A DNA stretch of 64,000 bases from Volvox africanus (taxonomy: Eukaryota; Chlorophyta; Chlorophyceae; Chlamydomonadales; Volvocaceae). Within the stretch, counting starts at the first letter, position 1. Each line of letters starts with the position of its first letter. Location of the stretch: the NCBI GenBank assembly GCA_030268105.1, contig BSDZ01000028.1:1-64000 (forward strand). The letters are read 5' to 3'. Shown here piece by piece: positions 57,701 through 64,000 of the stretch. The translations under genes were made by a program, and so were the position numbers. The notes under the pieces are model-generated. The model made no database searches, was not told the DNA's origin, and saw nothing but the letters and a program-made list of their open reading frames with translations.

Positions 57701-60700
57701 GGTCAACAGCGCTGAGCCAAGGTGGTCGAAATTCCGCAGAGGTGGTCCCCACCACCGCACCGCCTCCGAGCCGGGGTCGGGACACATGTCATCTTCGCTG
57801 CATACGTAGGTCACGCCTTGGACGCACTGCAACATGGTGTTTTGTTCCATCATGGCATGGGAGAGTGGGAAAGTGGGAGAGTGGGAGAGTTGGAGAGTGG
57901 GAGAGTGGGAGAGTGGGAAAGTGGGAGAGTGGGAGAGTTGGAGAGTTGGAGAGTGGGAGAGTGGGAAAGTGGGAGAGTGGGAGAGTTGGAGAGTGGGAGA
58001 GTGGGAGAGTGGGAGAGTTGGAGAGTTGGAGAGTGGGAGAGTGGGAGAGTGGGTGACGCGATAAAAGTTTAATAAGGGGGTATCCTCCTATGGCTTGCTA
58101 CGGACGGAACCACGGACGAGATAGCAGGTCATGTAATTTTCGCGACATAAAAATATTATAAACATAAACATATAACAATGTGAACAATACAATAAACATC
58201 ATAGTCAATTTATCAAAGCCACCTGCGTTGGCGTTTTACCGGGCTGCACTGTTATTTATTGATACGTACGAGGACGTAAGAGACATACATGACGGCAGCT
58301 CTGCCCCATCGGTACACCTGCAGAGATAGTGTGCTCCTTAACCGGCTCTCTTTATGTTATCGCACTCTTCCCTGGTGCACCCGCAACCGCAGCCCCCACA
58401 CATACACATACACATACACATACGTGGAACCCCTGGTGGTGCGGGTATTCAGGGGTGACCAAACTTCCCGTCATCACTTTCCCCCACACTCCAGGCTTTG
58501 GCCAGCGTAGTACCCCACATACCATTACACACACACACACACACACAAGCACACAAGCACACACGCAAACATACACCAACACAGCGCGCACACACACACG
58601 CACAAATGTAAACACACACACACACAGACACACGCGGAAACGCAAACATACGCAGACACGCAGAATCACACACACGCACAGATACACAGGATTCCCCGCC
58701 CCGTCCGCCCCTACCCCTACCCCTACCTGGGACCTGTACGCTACCCAAGTTCCGTTGACGGACTCCTGACTGCAAACCGACATCTTTCCCGCAAACAACT
58801 GCACCCCCAGAATGCCGAAGATCCCGAACTGGAAGACTCCGAACAGCAACACCTCGAACAGAGTGGGGATACTGCGAATCAGGGTCTCAACCACCCGCTG
58901 CATGCCCCGGAGCCTAAGGGGACACGGCAGGAGGTGCAAGGCACCCGTTTAGTCACGGACGGAACCGAGCACGGCGGCACGCAGGAAGGTGCTCGCACGG
59001 ACGGTTCATATTGACGAACACGCGGGCAGCGGGGGCGGGGGAAATATGGTGGTTAGTATCCGTACATAATATTGAAAAAGAGGTCACGAAAGAGAACGTG
59101 AGGTTTCGAGAATGTGAGACTACGGACGACGAAACTGGGGCTGGATGGCAGGACGCAGGAACACACATACAGTGCGTTCTCTTTTGTCACTTGAAGGTTC
59201 GGGAGGATGGATGGTGTTGTATCTCTGTAATAATATATCCGCCCTCATACAGTTAAGGCTCAATCGGAAGATGTCACCAGGTTATTATTGTTCGTCATCC
59301 CGGACATTTACACCTAGCTAGATACTCCATTCAGGATGGATACCACAGATAGCTAGGGATTGATGCAAGCCTGAACTTATGACGGCTGCACTGTCCTTGG
59401 AAATGTTTCAAAGTAAGCAGCTGGAAAGTGCCGCCAAAAGCCCGCCATTTAAACCCATCCCATTCCCCACCCAGTTCCCCATCAACCAAAGTCCTCATTC
59501 TAAGTTGCACCGGGGGCCGAAACGTGTCGATTACGCACGTGTGAGGTTTAGGTGCGGTGAAACCCCGTTCCCCCTGTCCCGTCCCCCTCCTAACGCACGG
59601 TATCACCGTATAGCCTTATGACGATATTTTCGGCGAAGGGCCGTACCTCCTTACCTTCGTATGAGCCTCAGAGGTCTCAGGGCACGTATCAGCCGGACAC
59701 CCTTCAGTGCGCTGCTGGTGCTGCTGCCCCCAACTCCCCCCACAGTGAGACCGAGGCTCAGTAAGGAGGTGCTTACGATCAGGAAGTCCAGGATGTCCCA
59801 ACCGTTACGGAGGTAGGCGTGGCGGTGCAGGATCAGTCCCTTCGCCAACACCTTAATCAGCATTTCCAAAGTGAATATCGCCTGATCGATATATAAGAAT
59901 ACCATTGGCAGCAGCAACGGCACCAGAAGCAGTAGCGGCAGCAGCAGCAATGGAAGCAGCAGTGGGAGCAGTGAGAAATGGCAGCAGCAGTAGGAGCAGC
60001 AGCAGTAGCAGAGAGAGAACAGTGCTGTTTACATATATAAGGACAAATTACTTGCGCTGGGACGTGCTGCCACCGTATCCAGAGCAGTCAGCTTCATATA
60101 GCGCCGTACATTGTTGTACCTCAACCATGACATACCGTAAAGACGACATCCAGGACGGCAACTGCGCGACCCAGCGGTGAGGATTGCTCCAGGCGGGGTG
60201 AGTCGACCGCCAGGATGGCGGAGGAGCCCAGGATGGCGGTGAGGATGCCGTACTGGCGTGTGAGAGAGAGGCCAATTTTTGGGAGACGGGGGAACGCGGT
60301 GATGTGAGAAATAACTGTCGAATGGGATCTGGAGACATTTTAACATGTACTTATCAGTTCAAGTCTGTTTGCGCGATGATGCCAGGGTAATGTTGCATTA
60401 CTTTCTCGCTTCACATGACATTCATGCACATAACAAGGAGGTTATGCATGTATTGATATATACACATACGCAATATAAATATATAAGCCCCACCCAATAT
60501 ATATAATGTATATATATATAAATATATATATATATATTACTATTATATATATATATAGAGAGAGAGAGACAGATAGATATACTTACGTCGAACCAAGAGT
60601 GAAGGATGATTGCAGATGCAAGCTGTCGTACTCGGGTCCGCCCGTCGATGCAGCACAGCGCTGGATAGGCTAAGTACGGCGCAGGGCCCTCGCCTTTGAC

Positions 60701-63700
60701 GCCGGAAATGTACCACCGAGTGGATTCATTGCTCTTGCTGTCCATATCCTCATCTACCTCCTCCACCTCCTCGTCTTCATCAACCCGGATTTGGAGTCGA
60801 TGGTGGCGGTGAGTGGAGATATCGATGACTCGCGGCGGCGGCGGCGACTGTGGCGGTGACAGTCTAGCTATCGCGATGGTAATTGCGTCAGCGTTGGCGC
60901 CAGTGTTGGCGTCAGCGTTGGCGTCGGCATCAGGCCTTTTCGTATCGCCGTCGCCGTCGCCGCCACCATCCCAACCTCTGCTGCTGCAGTCACCAATTGT
61001 TCCCGCCGCCGTCACTTCTGCCGCAAACCCGCACTGGCCGCTGGCGAAATCACCTCCTAACCTGCTCCTCGTCACATCAATATCTGGCAAACCCGTATGA
61101 CCAAAGCTGCAGGGTTTGGCAGGAATGCCACTGTCATCGGCGGCGGCGCCACTGCCGCCGCCATTGCTTGCGCCGCTGTCATGCGGCAAAATGTATTGTT
61201 GCAGCTGTTGATGGTGAATGTGCGGTGAGTCAGTGCTGCCCTCTGATTCGGCCACTATCGACCGGGACCGGCGGGATATGGAACCCAACAGCTGTCTACC
61301 GCTACTGCCTCCGCCTCCGCCGCCTCCGCCTCCGCCTCCACCTCCACCTCCGCCGCCTCCGCCGTCATCGGCAAGGTAGCTGTAGCGGCTGGCATGCTGA
61401 TTGCCACGTGGTCGATAGGATCTGCCCAATTGTAGCGGTGCTGCGGAGCAGTTGCGACCCCGACGTGGACAGTAAGAAATAAAGTTCAGGATCTACCGAC
61501 GATCCCCACGGACTAGTACCGCCTGGCAAAAATACGTATGGTGATTAATAATGGCTATCGTTATGAAAATCATTGTCTTGCGCATTCACATAAAGCACTA
61601 AACACCTGGCTATTGCGAAAAAGCCATTCTAGGCGTGCAGTCCTAATTAGGCAACGGCTTGACGATGACCTACCAAAAAGCGCCTCCTCCATTTCCGCTG
61701 CATTCCGAGGCCCGTGTGCGCGCGCCCTAGCCACGCTAAACTTCGCCGTGTTCCCGCTGCCATTACAACGTGCACCAGAACCCGAATATCTAGCCGCCGC
61801 CGCGGCGGCGGCGGCAGCGAGGCGTTCCGTCCTGGAGCTATGGTGGCGGCTCGAGGAACTATGCAGCAGCCGCCGCTGGGGCTGTTGCCGCTGAGCCCCC
61901 CGAGGCGACGCCCGCTGATCCAGCTCGATAGCTGCCTCTTCCTGAGCAGCAAGATTGAGGGGGTTGTGCAAACCCCGCTGCGTAAGGCCCCTAGGGCGCT
62001 CCGGAGCCATCTGACGCTCCTGAACCCGCTCGGTACCCGATCCGGCACTCCGCGGCGGAGGACCAAGAGCTGCCACCGCGGCCGCGACGGCGGACCGTGA
62101 GCAGCTGGCGGCGACGCTGAAGGCTCCCAGAATGCGGCGCTGGGGTTTAGAAGCAGTGATGAAGGATGTGGGGAGGCTTGCGGCGACGGGGGATGCTGCA
62201 TGTGCCGCCACCGCCGCCGCCGAGGCGGCGTCTGAGTCGCCCGCTGGGGTCGGAGTGTCGGTGGCGATTTGTACTGGGGAGATGGAAGACCTAGCAACAG
62301 GGAAGGATGACGTGTGGAGTGAGATTGCTCCTTCACACAGCGGCCCTGGAGGCGCTCGGAAATCCGGCTCAGAGCTGCCGCTGCCGCTAGTACCGCCTTG
62401 CAGGCAATGCCGAACCACGGCGATGCCGCTGCAGCGACCGCGACGTCGTGTACAATCCTCATGGCAATTGCTGCTACTGCAGAACGAGCATGACGGCGAG
62501 GAGACACCTTGAAGGGTTTCTGACTCACGTCCTGCGCCGCGACCGGGACTCCCATACGCATCGGCGGCCGCAGCACGTTGTTCGGAAAGCCGGAGTAGGT
62601 TTCGGAGCAGCTTTTTCGCCATCTCCGTCCGCGACCTATAGGTCAGTGAGCCACCGTCATTTCCTATACTGCCGGAACAGCCGGAAGAACGCTTACGGTC
62701 GCAACAAACCGAATGGCAGAGGAATTCCCCCCCTCCCTCAGCTGGGCTTCCGACCCATGGGTCAATGAAGCCGTAGTTGTTTAACCACCTGGCCGAATCC
62801 GCGCCGCCGCCTGAGCTTCCATTACCTCCATCGGTCAGCGAACCAGATCGCTCCGCCGCCTCTGCGACGGGGCCTCGGCCGCGGCGGTAATGCAAGCCTT
62901 TGGCCACGTTATTTCTGCCGCCGACATCTTTCGACTGACCCATGGGTCGCGCAGCCACTGACTCGGATCTAGAAGTTGGTTTCCTGATTACTCGTGTCAA
63001 CGTGCCCATGGTGGCAGCGGCGGCTGCGGCGGCTGCGGTGGCGGCGGTAGACTTAGTGACGGCAGCCTGGGCACATTCAGAATCCTTCGTCCGGTCGGTG
63101 ACTCGCAGCGGTGTCAGACGCGGCGCCAAAGTAGTCTGCAACCTTTCGGGATGCAGTATAAGCTGGTCTCCAACGACCTCGGCCGTTGGCGACGGCCATC
63201 CGAAGCCGGGCTCCGAAACCGCATGCGGCATGGCTGTGTTCTTGGCAGACGTACGGCGGAGGGAAGAAACGGTCGGCGACAGTCCAGTGCTTTCGACCGG
63301 AAGCGTGGCTGTGTCAGCCACAACTCCACCATCCCCACTCTTACAGCTACTGCCACCGTCCCCATTGCTGCTGTGGCTTCGTTCCTTTACTGCCGCCGTC
63401 GACGATGTCACCGCGGCCCAGGTGGTAAGGTGTTCAGTCCGACCTGAAAGGCATTTTGTGAATGGTGATGCAGTGGCGGCTGTAGCAGCGGATAATATTG
63501 CGGTGGCCATTGTAGCGGTGGCGGCTGTAGCGGCAGCGGCGGCAACTTCCGTCCCGCCCAGGACCATTGGCAGCAGTGTTGGCGGTAACCCGCCGCCAGC
63601 CAAGCCCCCGTTATCGGCGTCACTGCGCTCGGCCGGCGTGATCTCGGTCGTCGGAACCAAGCTATGAATGTCGTACTTTGGCGCCGAAGCCGCCACTGTA

Positions 63701-64000
63701 CTACTGCCCGGATCTATTGATGCACTATTAAACCCCCTTGCTGGAGGTGGCGATAGCGATGTCGGGTTTAAGGAGGCACTGGCGGCGCCATATTTGACAA
63801 CAGCAGGGACCGCTGGGTAAGCTGTAGCAGATAATTCAATTGCCGTTCCGTCGTCGTCATTGGTTGGCGCAGCTGCGCTGGCGGTGGCAACGGCGGCGGC
63901 GGCGGAAAATATTTCAGCTGCAGAAAATGTATTGCTGCTCGTTGACGTCAGGCTCCTCAGCTGTTGCCCTTTGTCGTCTGCAGCTGCCCACGAAACACCG
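52596..64000 (-). CDS. Four-domain voltage-gated Ca/Na-type channel alpha subunit, C-terminal half
   Basis: Fourteen minus-strand exons: beyond 64000-61674, 61440-60597, 60252-60136, 59881-59655, 58913-58727, 57826-57665, 57136-56990, 56440-56336, 56118-55921, 55565-55450, 54582-54393, 54234-54074, 53648-53507, 52925-52596; all junctions GT-AG and in phase. A long Ala/Ser/Gly-rich cytosolic segment, open to the window edge, precedes domain III: S1 after HSWFD, S4 with five spaced Arg, pore TLDGY, S6 [13 protein letters not shown]. The conserved III-IV linker follows ([13 protein letters not shown]...SRLRRFC). Domain IV: S4 [13 protein letters not shown], pore [11 protein letters not shown]6 [12 protein letters not shown]. 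The C-tail is about 120 residues with no EF-hand or IQ motif recognised. Domains I-II lie right of the window. Such channels are in the plasma or flagellar membrane. Confidence 0.9.
52940..53428. repeat. GAYRGAYG tetra/octanucleotide array in channel intron
   Basis: About 485 bp of GATAGACG, GATAGATG and GACAGATG octamers, almost filling the intron between the last two channel exons. It is open in two minus-strand frames ([12 protein letters not shown]) but is intronic. Confidence 0.92.
53805..54056. repeat. 29-bp minisatellite in channel intron
   Basis: About 8.5 units beginning TGCCGCCTCCCTCACTCCCT, pyrimidine-rich on the plus strand, with slightly diverged units at the left end. It lies directly beside the donor of the pore-loop exon. 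Confidence 0.9.
54074..54234 (-). CDS. Channel exon: domain IV pore loop
   Basis: Encodes [26 protein letters not shown] and a short Cys-bearing segment entering S6. The filter residue is Asp (TGDGW). Phase 0 in, phase 2 out. Confidence 0.9.
54686..54707. repeat. Palindrome of two telomere-type heptamers
   Basis: TTAGGGTTTAAACCCTAA: one TTTAGGG-type unit facing its inverse, in a channel intron. Confidence 0.7.
54730..55310. repeat. (ATC)n, (TATAA)n and AT-rich degenerate arrays in channel intron
   Basis: ATC units (54730-54766), then about 310 bp of pure TATAA pentamers, then degenerate CATAAT/TAATCA units, together filling most of an 867-bp intron. Confidence 0.93.
55786..55820. repeat. 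(GACT)n microsatellite in channel intron
   Basis: Eight or nine tandem GACT units. Confidence 0.9.
57665..57826 (-). CDS. Channel exon: domain III pore loop
   Basis: Encodes a Cys-rich extracellular turret (CVQG...CSEDDMC) and the pore helix [23 protein letters not shown]. The filter residue is Asp, followed by Gly-Tyr where most channels have Gly-Trp or similar. Phase 0 at both ends. Confidence 0.88.
57848..58053. repeat. 8-bp GGGAGAGT minisatellite in channel intron
   Basis: About 25 octamers with variants GGGAAAGT and TGGAGAGT arranged in a higher-order pattern. It starts 22 bp upstream of the pore-loop exon acceptor. Confidence 0.92.
58396..58690. repeat. CA-rich microsatellite in channel intron
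   Basis: (CACATA)n near 58396-58425 and long CA/ACACGCAA tracts at 58525-58690. Confidence 0.85.
60490..60575. repeat. TA / GA microsatellite in channel intron
   Basis: TATATA tracts followed by AGAGAGAG, next to the donor of the domain III lead-in exon. Confidence 0.85.
60597..61440 (-). CDS. Channel exon: linker ending at domain III S1
   Basis: Starts after CTCCGCAG. It contains a run of about 20 Gly and ends [22 protein letters not shown], the typical cytosolic lead-in to S1 of a channel domain. Confidence 0.85.
61674..64000 (-). CDS. Channel exon: long low-complexity cytosolic segment (probably II-III linker)
   Basis: The frame is open without stops from the window edge to the donor G|GTAGGT at 61673, at least 775 codons, rich in Ala, Ser, Gly, Thr and Arg with trinucleotide runs. 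It joins in phase 1 to the exon at 61440. There is no transmembrane segment. Its place before domain III suggests the II-III linker. Confidence 0.75.

Overview
The window looks like nuclear DNA of a volvocine green alga (the Volvox/Chlamydomonas group). The evidence is a pherophorin gene with a Hyp/Pro-rich spacer, intron-rich genes with GT-AG introns, L1-clade LINEs, chromodomain Ty3/gypsy elements, a DIRS-type tyrosine recombinase fragment, and many long simple repeats. No rRNA, tRNA, CRISPR array or bacterial operon was seen.

Layout. 1-21.5 kb is a nest of mobile elements. In order: the end of a minus-strand chromovirus with a complete LTR (1-1162); a DIRS-like recombinase remnant (1220-1774); a GC-rich block of unknown identity (2604-4135); three head-to-tail LINE pieces joined by TACA repeats (4509-5694, 5777-5875, 5882-10791); a 7.5 kb chromovirus with both LTRs abutting the third LINE inside ORF2 (10792-18258); and the 5' part of a second, diverged chromovirus on the minus strand (about 18400-21536). 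22655-25454 is a nearly pure 2.8 kb TAA trinucleotide array.

27.2-39.7 kb holds a minus-strand pherophorin gene whose exons I could join by splice phase, except for one boundary. A full-length 7.3 kb LINE (27869-35187) sits antisense inside its last intron, so the last coding exon lies about 8 kb from the one before it. 39.9-43.8 kb has no gene I can support, but carries a cluster of E2F-like sites.

43791-48697 is a complete seven-exon minus-strand gene for AP endonuclease 2 (exonuclease-III-type domain, PCNA-binding motif, GRF zinc finger). All six introns are GT-AG and all phases agree, giving 881 aa. 48.7-52.6 kb is intergenic. From 52596 past the right edge runs the 3' half of a four-domain voltage-gated Ca/Na-type channel gene on the minus strand. 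Domains III and IV are resolved into 14 phase-consistent exons, and several introns are filled with different tandem repeats.

The three host genes share strand and direction but no evident pathway: extracellular matrix, DNA repair and membrane excitability. The main interest lies in the LINE family (tandem nesting, monomeric 5' UTR, overlapping ORFs, insertion in a host intron), the giant TAA array, an undescribed short structured dispersed repeat, and the channel's selectivity-filter residues.
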